Source: Streptomyces sp. NBRC 110028 (lineage in GTDB: Bacteria; Actinomycetota; Actinomycetes; Streptomycetales; Streptomycetaceae). From it: DNA of 64,000 nt. The translations under genes were made by a program, and so were the position numbers. Location of the stretch: assembly GCF_001417735.1 (NCBI RefSeq), contig NZ_BBUZ01000049.1, forward strand, positions 1 to 64,000, written 5' to 3'. Positions 43,672-51,903 of this stretch are shown in pieces; position 1 is the stretch's first letter; each line of letters starts with the position of its first letter. The notes under the pieces are model-generated. The model was not told where the DNA came from. It was given only the letters and a program-made list of their open reading frames with translations, and ran no database searches.

Positions 43672-44039
43672 CTGCCCCGGAGGAGCAAGAGCCCGAGTCC
43701 GCCGGATTAGTGCGACCGTACGTCATCACCAACGGCCGCGGACTCCCGGACAGCGACCAGTTCAACCTGATCACCCTGGTGACCGCCTCCGAACAGAGAC
43801 GTTCCCCGACGCTCGACCCGGAGAAGCGGAGCCTGCTGGACCTGTGTTCAGGAGGCTATCTCTCGGTTGCCGAGATCGCGGGCCATATGGGGCTTCCGAT
43901 CGGCATCGTCAAGGTTCTGCTGTCCGACCTGTCGGCGGACGGCTATCTGGTCACGCGCGCCCCCGCGCCTCCCGCCCAGCTCGTCGACGTTTCACTCCTT
44001 CAGGAGGTACTGGATGGTCTCCAGGCCCGCTTCGGATGA
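43668..44039 (+). CDS. Conservon DUF742 protein (CvnC-like) with a TTA codon
   Basis: A 123-residue DUF742 protein. RPYVITNGRGLP is the family start, and the C-terminal part is a winged-helix-like fold (VAEIAGHMGLPIGIVKVLLS, GYLVTRAP). An in-frame TTA (43707-43709, AGLVRP) means its synthesis should need bldA tRNA. Because the conservon genes overlap, this may also limit the downstream GTPase. ATG 43668 overlaps the preceding stop. Confidence 0.93.
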   Translation: MTAPEEQEPESAGLVRPYVITNGRGLPDSDQFNLITLVTASEQRRSPTLDPEKRSLLDLCSGGYLSVAEIAGHMGLPIGIVKVLLSDLSADGYLVTRAPAPPAQLVDVSLLQEVLDGLQARFG

Positions 44040-44604
44040 GGACGTCTATCTGGACGACGCGGTGCAGATCGCGGCCAAGATCCTGGTCGTGGGACACTTC
44101 GCGGTCGGAAAGACGACGTTCATCGGCACCATGTCGGAAATCCCGCCGCTGCGCACCGAGGAACGGATGACGCAGGCCGGTGCGCACGTAGACGATCTGA
44201 TGGGCACCCGGGGCAAGACCACGACCACCGTGGCCATGGACTTCGGCCGCCTCACGCTCAGCGAGCGCCTCGTCCTCTATCTCTTCGGCACACCGGGACA
44301 GGAACGTTTCGTCCAGGTGTGGGAAGACATGACCCGGGGCGCCCTCGGGGCATTGATCCTCGTCGATCCGGAACGACTCAAGGAGTCCTTCCCCGTGATC
44401 GACCTGGTGGAACAGTACGGACTTCCCTACGCGATTTCCGTCAATCACTTCGACGGCACGCCGGCCCGGCCCGACGCGGAGTTGCGCGAGGCGCTCGATC
44501 TGCTGCCCGAGACACCCATCGTCACCTGTGACGCGCGTGACGAGAAGTCATCGGCCAATGCCCTGATGGCACTTGTCCGCTATCTACAGGAACGTACCCG
44601 CTAG
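44014..44604 (+). CDS. Conservon GTP-binding protein (CvnD-like)
   Basis: A 196-residue Ras/MglA-like GTPase from ATG 44014 with CAGGAGG upstream, overlapping the DUF742 gene by 26 bases. The P-loop is GHFAVGKTT (about 27-35), G3 is TPGQERF, and the guanine-specificity motif is NHFD instead of NKxD, typical for conservon GTPases. It is the molecular switch of the conservon, expected to be membrane-associated with the CvnA and CvnB proteins. Confidence 0.94.
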   Translation: MVSRPASDEDVYLDDAVQIAAKILVVGHFAVGKTTFIGTMSEIPPLRTEERMTQAGAHVDDLMGTRGKTTTTVAMDFGRLTLSERLVLYLFGTPGQERFVQVWEDMTRGALGALILVDPERLKESFPVIDLVEQYGLPYAISVNHFDGTPARPDAELREALDLLPETPIVTCDARDEKSSANALMALVRYLQERTR

Positions 44605-44612
44605 GAGCAAGA

Positions 44613-45947
44613 ATGGACACACAATCGGACTTTCCGGCTCCGCCGCCGGGTTGCCCTGCCCATGGGCGGGTGCCCCTGCACGGACCGGAGTTCCAGGCGG
44701 ACCCGGAGGCGTACTACGACTGGATGCGCCGTTTCGGTGCCGCCGCTCCGGTGGAATTGGCTCCCGGCGTCGAAGCCACCCTCGTCACGGACTACTCGGC
44801 CGCACTCCAGCTGCTGCAGAACTCCGACACGTTCCGCAAGGACGCACGCCGCTGGCGCGATCTGAACGAGGGCAAGATCAACCCCAGCAGTCCGGTTGTG
44901 CCCCTGCTCGCATACCGCCCGAACTGCATGTTCACCGACGGCGCCGAGCACATGCGGCTGCGCCAGGCGGTCACCGACAGCCTGGCCAAGATGGACACCC
45001 ACAGACTGAGCCGGCACGTCGACGGTATTTCCCGCTACCTCATCGAGCAGTTCAGCGAGCGCGGTTCGGCCGACCTGCTGAACGACTACGCCAAGCTGCT
45101 GCCGCTCTTCATGCTCAGCGAGCTGTTCGGCTGCCCCGCGGAAATCGGCGACCGGGTCATCTTCGGCATCTCCGGCATTTTCGACGGCATCAACGCCGAA
45201 AAGGCCAACGAGGTACTGACCCAGAGCGTCGCCGAGCTGGTCGCACTGAAGCGGTCCAACCCCGGGAACGATGTCACGTCCTGGCTCATACAGCACCCCG
45301 CACAGCTGACCGACGAGGAACTCGCGCATCAGCTGGTATTGCTGCTGGGATCCGGTGCGGAACCGCTGCGGAACCTCATTGCCAATTGCCTCCACCTGCT
45401 GCTCTCCGACGACCGGTATTCGGGAGGCGGACTGCTGGTCGAGGACGCCATTGACGATGTGCTGTGGAACAGCCCGCCCATGGCGAATTACTCACCGCAT
45501 TACCCGGTGGCCGACGTCGAATTCGCCGGGACCAATCTGCGGGCGGGTGATCTCGTGCTGGTCAGCTACGCCGCGGCCAACTCCGATCCGGCGCTCGCCG
45601 TCTCCCGTGAGCAGCAGAGCAGGCGTGCCCACCTCGCCTGGAGCGCCGGCCCGCACGCCTGCCCGGCGAAGGATCCGGCCCTGCTCATCACGGTGTCGGC
45701 CATCGAGACCCTGCTCAACCAGCTGCCCGACATCGAGCTGGCGGTGCCCAGCGAAAGCCTGAGCTGGCGTCCTGGGCCCTTCAACCGCGGGCTGACGGCG
45801 CTGCCCGCCCGTTTCACTCCGGTACGGATAGATAAACACCCGACTCAACAGCAACAGCCTGTTACGTCCGGGGATCAGGGCCGACCGAACACCAAGCAGC
45901 AAAAGGGCGGCTTGTGGAGTTCGTTCCTCACCTGGTGGAGGGTGTGA
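44613..45947 (+). CDS. Conservon cytochrome P450, CYP157-like, without EXXR
   Basis: A 444-residue P450 starting eight bases after the GTPase gene. The heme loop is AWSAGPHACPAKDPA with the Cys ligand. The K-helix segment, which should hold EXXR, reads IDDVLWNSPP, so both Glu and Arg are absent and Trp stands in their place. The I-helix (LLLGSGAEPLRNLI) also lacks the usual threonine. These traits match the CYP157 family found in conservons. After the catalytic fold a Gln/Pro-rich linker leads to a final GLWSSFLTWWRV, a likely membrane-binding tail. The reaction is unknown. Confidence 0.88.
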   Translation: MDTQSDFPAPPPGCPAHGRVPLHGPEFQADPEAYYDWMRRFGAAAPVELAPGVEATLVTDYSAALQLLQNSDTFRKDARRWRDLNEGKINPSSPVVPLLAYRPNCMFTDGAEHMRLRQAVTDSLAKMDTHRLSRHVDGISRYLIEQFSERGSADLLNDYAKLLPLFMLSELFGCPAEIGDRVIFGISGIFDGINAEKANEVLTQSVAELVALKRSNPGNDVTSWLIQHPAQLTDEELAHQLVLLLGSGAEPLRNLIANCLHLLLSDDRYSGGGLLVEDAIDDVLWNSPPMANYSPHYPVADVEFAGTNLRAGDLVLVSYAAANSDPALAVSREQQSRRAHLAWSAGPHACPAKDPALLITVSAIETLLNQLPDIELAVPSESLSWRPGPFNRGLTALPARFTPVRIDKHPTQQQQPVTSGDQGRPNTKQQKGGLWSSFLTWWRV

Positions 45948-46051
45948 CCCACGCAACACCACCCACTTTTCCCGTACCGCATGCTTAATCAATCGATCGG
46001 GTAGGCCGTATCGCGAAAAATTTCTTGGTTAAATCAGAACAAGGAGCTGTC

Positions 46052-46204
46052 GTGCAGCCTATCGCCGACCACCCCGGCGTTGATCGAAGTTCCACGGTTT
46101 CACTCATACCCCTTTTGGGCCGCCGAAGTGTGACACCACACTACGTTTTCGCTCCTCCGCAACCCGGGTTTCTTCACTCCACCGCGCCCCGGGAGGTTCG
46201 GTGA
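46052..46204 (+). CDS. Small ORF translationally coupled to the prenyltransferase-tryptophanase fusion
   Basis: Fifty codons from GTG 46052 with AAGGAG five bases upstream, opening MQPIADHPGVDRSSTVSLIP. Its TGA (46202-46204) overlaps the GTG start of the fusion gene as GTGA. It is Pro/Arg-rich with no Trp, signal peptide or known domain. The strong ribosome site belongs to this ORF; the fusion gene has only the weak GGGAGG inside it. It may be a leader peptide that controls the fusion gene or a small protein in its own right. Confidence 0.5.
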   Translation: MQPIADHPGVDRSSTVSLIPLLGRRSVTPHYVFAPPQPGFLHSTAPREVR

Positions 46205-48870
46205 AGCTCTTCCGCTTCGGGGGAGGAAAACGTGTGGGGGCGCGCGAAACCCGTACGCACCCCACACGGCTCGGCGACCTCGTCACCGGCCAGCTCACCC
46301 GGCTGGGCGAGGTGGCGGGGCTGAGCGAAGCCGACACCACGGCTTACGCGCAGATCATGACCGAGGCCCTGGGGCCGGTGGCCGACCGCTCGCTGGAGCT
46401 GCCGCCGCCGTCCCCCAGCTTCCTGTCCGACGACCACACCCCGGTCGAGTACTCCCTGGCCTTCACCCCGGACCGGCTTCCGGCGCTCAGGGTGCTGCTG
46501 GAGCCGGGGTGCGAAGCCGAGGACCTCAAGGAGAACGGCCGCATCGGCCTGCGCACGATCCGCGCCATGGCCGACCGCTGGGCGTTCTCCACCGACCGGC
46601 TCGACCGGCTCGAGGACCTGTTCTTCCCTGACTCCCCCGCCGGACCGCTGGCCCTGTGGTGCGCCCTGGAGCTGCGCCCCGGCGGCGTCCCCGCGGTCAA
46701 GGTGTACCTCAACCCCTCGGCGAACGGCCCGGACCGGGCCGCGGAAACCGTCGGTGAGGCATTGGACCGGCTCGGCTGCCGCCAGGCGTTCGACACCCTG
46801 CCGACGGCCGACGGCTACCCGTTCCTGGCCCTGGACCTCGGCGAGTGGTCCGCGCCACGGCTGAAGGTCTACCTCTCCCACCACGGCCTGACCCCCGACC
46901 GGGCCGCCACCCTCTCCCGGATGGCGCCCCACCCCGGCCGGGAACGGCTGGAGGAGTTCTTCCGCACCGCCGCGGGCCTCCCGCCCGGGACCGGCAAGGG
47001 GCTGCACGACCGGCCCGCCATCTCCTGCCACTCCATCACGGAGACGCGCACCGGCCTGCCCAGCGGCTTCACCTCCCATGTGCCCGTCCGGAACTACGTG
47101 CGCGACGACGCCCAGGCACGGGAGCGGGCCATGGCCGTCCTGCGCCGCCACGGCATGGACGCCACGGCGCTGGACCGGGCGCTGGGCGCGATCACCTCGC
47201 GCCCCCTGGAGGACGGCTCGGGTCTGATCGCGTATCTGGCCCTGGTCCACGAACGCGGCAAGCCGACGCGGGTGACCACGTACCTCTCCGCGGAGGCGTA
47301 CGAGGTCCGGCCGCCCCGGGAGACGGAACCGGTCTACGAGCCGGGACCGGCCCACGAGGCGGCACCGGAGCACCGGAGCCCGGTGGTCCGCGACCTCGCG
47401 CGGGCCCGGAGCCACATCGAGAACAACGATGAGACAGGAGACAAGGTCAGCGTGGAGCCCTACCGGATCAAGGTCGTCGAACCGATCCCCATGACGACGC
47501 GGAAGCAGCGCGAAGAGGCGCTCAAGCGCGTCCACTACAACCTGTTCGACCTGCGGGCCGAGGAGGTGACCATCGACCTGCTGACCGACTCCGGCACCGG
47601 CGCCCTCTCGGCGGCGCAGCTCGCCGCGGGAATGGCCGGGGACGAGTCCTACTCCGGCTCGCGCTCCTTCTACCGGTTCCACGACGTGGTGACCGAACTG
47701 ACCGGATTTCAGCACATCCTCCCGGCCCACCAGGGGCGGGCGGCGGAGCGGGTGCTCTTCTCCTCGCTCCTCCAGCCGGGCTCCCTCGTCCTGGCCAACA
47801 CCCACTTCGACACCACCCGCGCCAACGTGGAGCTGAACCACTGCGAGGCGCGCGATCTGCCCTGCCCCGAGGCCAAGGACCTGGACAGCACCGAGCCGTT
47901 CAAGGGGAACATCGACCTCAAGGCGCTCGAACAGACCCTGACCGGTCCTGACGCCTCCCGGGTCGCCGTGGTGGTCATGACCATCACCAACAACGGCGGC
48001 GGCGGCCAGCCCGTCTCCATGGAGAACCTGAAGCAGACCTCGGCCCTGTGCCGCAAGCACCGCGTTCCGCTGTTCCTGGACGCCGCCCGGTTCGCCGAGA
48101 ACGCCTGGCTCGTCACCCGTCACGAACCCGGATACCGCGACCGCACCCCGCGGCAGGTCGCGGAGGAAACGTTCCGGCTTGCGGACGGCTGCATGATGAG
48201 CGCCAAGAAGGACGGCATCGTCCACATCGGCGGCTTCATCGGCCTGAACGACCCCGAGCTGGCCCAGCGGTGCGAACTGCTCCTCATCGCCACCGAGGGC
48301 TTCGCCACCTACGGCGGCCTGGCCGGCCGCGACCTCGACATGATGGCGCAGGGCCTCACCGAGGTCACCGACCCCGGCTACCTCGCCGAACGCGCCGACA
48401 TCGCCGCCCACCTCGCCCAGCGGGTCCGGGCCGCCGGGGTCGACATCGTCGAACCGCCGGGCATGCACGCCCTCTACCTCAACGCCGGGCGGCTGTTCCC
48501 GCACATACCGCCGCACCAGTACCCCGGCCACGCGCTGTCCTGCCAGCTGTACCTGGAGGGCGGCATCCGCTCCGCCGAACTGGGCTCCCTCTACCTCGGC
48601 GAGGAGGACGAGGCCGGAAACCCGATCAAGAGCGCGCCGTACGAACTCGTACGGCTCGCGCTGCCGCGCCGCGTCTACACCCGCAGCCACTACGACCACA
48701 TCGGCGAGACCCTGGCGAAGATCGCCAAGAACGCGGACGCGGTGCACGGCTTCCGGATCTTCGACCAGTCCCCGATCCTGCGCCACTTCCGCGCCAAGCT
48801 GGAGCCGGTACCGGTCCCGGCGGCGGGCACGGCGCGGGCGGCGGCGCGCACCACCACCGCGGCCCGCTGA
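46201..48870 (+). CDS. Fusion of an ABBA-type indole prenyltransferase (DMATS/IptA-like) and a tryptophanase
   Basis: An 889-residue two-domain protein. Residues about 1-385 match bacterial dimethylallyltryptophan synthases of the ABBA fold (KVYLNPSANG, LTPDRAATLSRM, SHVPVRNYVRDD). After a charged linker, residues about 418-875 form a PLP-dependent beta-eliminating lyase very like tryptophanase (PYRIKVVEPIPMTTRKQREE, MAGDESYSGSRSFY, FLDAARFAENAW). The PLP lysine lies in MSAKKDGIVHIGG (K670, or K669). It should prenylate L-tryptophan with DMAPP and release a prenylated indole. A possible internal start, GTG 47452 behind CAGGAGAC, precedes the lyase domain. It follows the conservon P450 by about 250 bases. 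Confidence 0.88.
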   Translation: MKLFRFGGGKRVGARETRTHPTRLGDLVTGQLTRLGEVAGLSEADTTAYAQIMTEALGPVADRSLELPPPSPSFLSDDHTPVEYSLAFTPDRLPALRVLLEPGCEAEDLKENGRIGLRTIRAMADRWAFSTDRLDRLEDLFFPDSPAGPLALWCALELRPGGVPAVKVYLNPSANGPDRAAETVGEALDRLGCRQAFDTLPTADGYPFLALDLGEWSAPRLKVYLSHHGLTPDRAATLSRMAPHPGRERLEEFFRTAAGLPPGTGKGLHDRPAISCHSITETRTGLPSGFTSHVPVRNYVRDDAQARERAMAVLRRHGMDATALDRALGAITSRPLEDGSGLIAYLALVHERGKPTRVTTYLSAEAYEVRPPRETEPVYEPGPAHEAAPEHRSPVVRDLARARSHIENNDETGDKVSVEPYRIKVVEPIPMTTRKQREEALKRVHYNLFDLRAEEVTIDLLTDSGTGALSAAQLAAGMAGDESYSGSRSFYRFHDVVTELTGFQHILPAHQGRAAERVLFSSLLQPGSLVLANTHFDTTRANVELNHCEARDLPCPEAKDLDSTEPFKGNIDLKALEQTLTGPDASRVAVVVMTITNNGGGGQPVSMENLKQTSALCRKHRVPLFLDAARFAENAWLVTRHEPGYRDRTPRQVAEETFRLADGCMMSAKKDGIVHIGGFIGLNDPELAQRCELLLIATEGFATYGGLAGRDLDMMAQGLTEVTDPGYLAERADIAAHLAQRVRAAGVDIVEPPGMHALYLNAGRLFPHIPPHQYPGHALSCQLYLEGGIRSAELGSLYLGEEDEAGNPIKSAPYELVRLALPRRVYTRSHYDHIGETLAKIAKNADAVHGFRIFDQSPILRHFRAKLEPVPVPAAGTARAAARTTTAAR

Positions 48871-48882
48871 GGGAGGGGCGGC

Positions 48883-49302
48883 TCAGCCGCCGCCGAACGA
48901 TCCGCTGTTCCCCTCGGTCCAGGTCTTCCGGCCCTCGGCGCCGCCCGTGCCGGAATCCCTGGTCCCGGAGCCGCCCAGCTGGTGCGGGCGGCGCCGGACG
49001 CCGTCGGGGGACAGCTCGTCGGGCTCCCGGTTGTGGGTCTGGTAGCCGACCCGGTCCTCATCGTCCTGATGCCCCGGACCGTGGCCCGCCCGCTGCGCCT
49101 CCCGCGCGGTCTCGTCCACCTGCTGCCAGGCGCCGGAGCGGCGCTTCGGCTCCTGGGACGGGACCGGCTCGCGGGCCCGGAGCCGGATGCCGTACCAGAT
49201 CGCGGCGATACAGATCACGACCACCACGATGCCGACGGCGAGCGGGCCCGTTCCGACCAGGAAGTCGTGGGGCACGGCGAGGTCCATGGCGTACGTATCC
49301 AT
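48883..49302 (-). CDS. DUF6479 family single-span membrane protein
   Basis: A 139-residue protein. One membrane helix (about 18-38, PLAVGIVVVVICIAAIW) is followed by a charged, disordered cytoplasmic tail with QEPKRRSGAWQQVDE, the usual DUF6479 signature. Function unknown. It converges on the fusion gene with 12 bases between stops. The start may be ATG 49302 or the ATG five codons later. Confidence 0.8.
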   Translation of the reverse strand: MDTYAMDLAVPHDFLVGTGPLAVGIVVVVICIAAIWYGIRLRAREPVPSQEPKRRSGAWQQVDETAREAQRAGHGPGHQDDEDRVGYQTHNREPDELSPDGVRRRPHQLGGSGTRDSGTGGAEGRKTWTEGNSGSFGGG

Positions 49303-49344
49303 GGCGGCCGGGTACCCCGGTCCGCCCGGTTGACCCGTCCCGGA

Positions 49345-50346
49345 TCACCGGGCCGCCGTGGCCTCCACCGCCAGGATCGCGTCCCGGTAGGCACGGGCCG
49401 CGGCGCGCAGCGCCGTCTCCGGCTCCACGCCCGCCTCCTTGGCGCGGATCGCCAGCGCGAGCAGTTCGTAGCCGAAGCCCTCGCCGTCCGGCAGGGCGAC
49501 GGCGAGTCCGGCGGTGCGGGCGCGGGAGGCGAGCTGGGCGGTGAGGGCGAGCGAGGGCTGACCCAACGGCACCCCTTCGGTGACCGATTCGCGCTGCTTC
49601 TCGATCGCCTTGGTACGCAGCCAGTGCTCCTTGACGTCCTCGGCGGTCTCCGCGGCCTCCTCGCCGAAGACATGCGGATGGCGCCGGATCAGCTTGTCCA
49701 CGATGGCGCCGGCCACATCGTCGATCGAGAACGGCTCGTCCTCGTGCTCCTGCGCGATCCGGGCGTGGAAGACGACCTGGAGCAGCACGTCGCCCAGCTC
49801 CTCGCGCAGCGCCTCCCGGTCGCCCTCCTCGATGGCCTCGACGAGTTCGTACGCCTCCTCGATGCCGTACTTGACCAGTTCCTCATGGGTCCGCGCCCCG
49901 CTCCACGGGCACTCCGCCCGGATCCGGTCCATCACCTGGACCAGGTCCAGCAGCCGGGCGCCCGGCAGGTCGTACGAACCGGGCAGCAGCTCCAGGTCCG
50001 GCATCGCCTCGCGCCCCGAACCCGCCAGCCGGGCCAGCCCGTCGGTCAGCGCGGACTCACCGTCGGCCGAGGTGATCACGACGGCGCTGCGGCCGCCCTC
50101 CGCGACGCAGTAGTCGACCAGCTCGCGGGCCGCCGGCACCGCGTGCTCGACCTCGATGCCCGCCTCGCGCAGATACGGCAGCTGCGGATGGCTGCCGTCC
50201 CCGCACAGCACGCGGTCCGCGCCGCGCAGCGCCTGCCAGGCGGGCCAGGACAGCAGTCCGGGCGCCACCCGGTGGCTGGTGGTGAGGAGAACGACGCGGC
50301 CGGTGGCGAGGTCGGCCGCGGGGGCGGCGGAGTCAGGCGTGGTCAC
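49345..50346 (-). CDS. mazG: Nucleoside triphosphate pyrophosphohydrolase MazG with N-terminal extension
   Basis: A 333-residue protein from GTG 50346. The N-terminal 115 residues resemble the SAM-dependent methyltransferase-like module fused to actinobacterial MazG. The MazG domain follows with LLDLVQVMDRIRAECPW and the metal-binding EEAYE...EELGDVLLQVVFHA helices. A C-terminal helical domain completes the usual length. It removes damaged or alarmone nucleoside triphosphates. Confidence 0.92.
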   Translation of the reverse strand: MTTPDSAAPAADLATGRVVLLTTSHRVAPGLLSWPAWQALRGADRVLCGDGSHPQLPYLREAGIEVEHAVPAARELVDYCVAEGGRSAVVITSADGESALTDGLARLAGSGREAMPDLELLPGSYDLPGARLLDLVQVMDRIRAECPWSGARTHEELVKYGIEEAYELVEAIEEGDREALREELGDVLLQVVFHARIAQEHEDEPFSIDDVAGAIVDKLIRRHPHVFGEEAAETAEDVKEHWLRTKAIEKQRESVTEGVPLGQPSLALTAQLASRARTAGLAVALPDGEGFGYELLALAIRAKEAGVEPETALRAAARAYRDAILAVEATAAR

Positions 50347-50360
50347 CCTTGAAACGTAAC

Positions 50361-50978
50361 CTACGCCGGCGCTTGCGAGGCGGTGGAGGTGCGCAGCCAG
50401 GCTTCCTTGGTGAGGACCGCGGTGCCCTTGGTGTCGTCCCAGGTGCCGTAGCGCGGGTTGACCTTGATGTCGAGGTCCTTGGAGGTGCGGGTGAACACCG
50501 TGTTGACCTTGGCGACGCCGAGCTTGCGCAGCAGCGCGGTGCGGGTCAGCTCCATGCGGACGGCGTTGTCGATCTGGTCCGGGGCGATGCCCTGCTCCAG
50601 GTAGGCGGCGCGCAGCGCGGCGGCCCCGCCGGACTGCTGCTCGGTGGCGGCGCGGGCGCGCTGCACCGCGCGGCGGCTGACGCCGATGCCGTTGTCCTTC
50701 CCGGCCCGCTCGATGACCTTGAACTGGATCATGCGGATGAGGGTGTTCTGGGTCAGCTGGCCGCTGCCGGCCACCAGCTGGTCCGCCCTCGGGGAGCCGC
50801 GCTGCGCGTCCCGCACGTCCCTCACCTGGGCCTGGAGCTGCGACTCGGTGATCCGGCCGTCGTCCAGGACGGCCGCGGAACCGGCCCGTGGGGAGCCCCC
50901 GCAGGCGGTGAGCAGCGGGGCGCAGACCAGCAGGGCGGACGTGGCGGAGACGGAGAGCGCAGTACGGCGGCGGATCAT
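50361..50978 (-). CDS. SurA-N-domain lipoprotein (foldase/PPIase-like)
   Basis: A 205-residue lipoprotein from ATG 50978. The signal peptide ends in LLTAC (Cys about 26). The rest matches the SurA/PrsA N-terminal chaperone domain (AAVLDDGRITESQLQAQV, helices to about 195). No parvulin PPIase domain follows, so it is chaperone-only. It lies 14 bases before mazG in the same direction, so the two are probably cotranscribed. Confidence 0.88.
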   Translation of the reverse strand: MIRRRTALSVSATSALLVCAPLLTACGGSPRAGSAAVLDDGRITESQLQAQVRDVRDAQRGSPRADQLVAGSGQLTQNTLIRMIQFKVIERAGKDNGIGVSRRAVQRARAATEQQSGGAAALRAAYLEQGIAPDQIDNAVRMELTRTALLRKLGVAKVNTVFTRTSKDLDIKVNPRYGTWDDTKGTAVLTKEAWLRTSTASQAPA

Positions 50979-51113
50979 TGAGCCTCCCGGCAGAGATCGT
51001 GCGGCGCGACAAACGATCTGGCGTTGATCGATGGTATGAAGTCGGCGCGGCCTAGGCCACTGCTTGGACAACGATTCACCGGGGTCTTGGTCAGCACCTG
51101 GCCGCGGACCGGC

Positions 51114-51842
51114 TCAGCGGCGCGCCCCCGGGGCCGAGGCCGCGGGCAGCTTCGCCCCCGGGCAGGTGCCCAGCACCCGTTTCATCGCGTCCCGCTCGGG
51201 GGGCGTCACCCACAGCTCGTACTTCTTCTTCACCGCCGCCTGGCGCGCCACGTACGCGCAGCGGTAGCCCTTGTCGGGCGGCAGCCAGGTCGCCGCGTCG
51301 CCGTCGCCCTTGCCGCGGTTGGTGGCGGCGTCCACGGCGATCAGGTTGAGCGGGTCGTTGGCGAACGCGACGCGCTTGTCCCGGTCCCAGGCCCGGGCGC
51401 CCTTCTGCCAGGCGTCCGACAGCGCCACCACATGGTCGATGTCGATTTTGCTGTGGCCGCGGACGAACCGCAGGGTGCCGCCCGTGTACGGATCGTGGGT
51501 GAGGGTGCCCGAGATCACCTCGCAACGGTCGTCGCGGAGCCGCACGCCGGTCAGATCGCGCCGGAGGATGTCATCGCGGGTGTCGCAGTGGTTGTCGTCC
51601 GTGTCGGTCCAGGGACTGCCGAACGCGGCACGCTCGTAACCCGTCTTCGGCGCCCGGCCCTTGACCGTGAGCGAGCCCACGGCGGACAGCGCCGGCCCGG
51701 ACGGTGTCCCGCTCCCCTGCCCGTCCCCGCCCCTGTCCCCGCCCTTGTCCCCGGGCAGGCAACCGGTGAGGGACAGCAGCGCGGCCAGCACGACGGCCGT
51801 AGCCCTTCCCGCCGCCCTCGACTTCGCGCACCGTTTCGACAA
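51114..51842 (-). CDS. Secreted lipoprotein with HNH-type (DUF1524) nuclease-like domain
   Basis: About 242 residues. The start is uncertain: TTG 51842 (AAGGGGG upstream) gives a normal lipoprotein signal, while GTG 51887 leaves only 16 bases to the divergent ATG 51904. Lipobox SLTGC is followed by a Gly/Asp-rich linker and a DUF1524/HNH-like domain with IDHVVALSDAWQKGA (His-Val), FANDPLNLIAVDAATNRGKG and a Trp-Pro segment. The His/Asn metal-site pattern is intact, so nuclease activity outside the cell is plausible. Its role (nutrient DNA or competition) is unknown. Confidence 0.85.
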   Translation of the reverse strand: MSKRCAKSRAAGRATAVVLAALLSLTGCLPGDKGGDRGGDGQGSGTPSGPALSAVGSLTVKGRAPKTGYERAAFGSPWTDTDDNHCDTRDDILRRDLTGVRLRDDRCEVISGTLTHDPYTGGTLRFVRGHSKIDIDHVVALSDAWQKGARAWDRDKRVAFANDPLNLIAVDAATNRGKGDGDAATWLPPDKGYRCAYVARQAAVKKKYELWVTPPERDAMKRVLGTCPGAKLPAASAPGARR

Positions 51843-51903
51843 CCGTACCGCCCCCTTCGCGTATCTTTTCGACAGACCGCCCACCACACGATAGGGATCC
51901 TGG

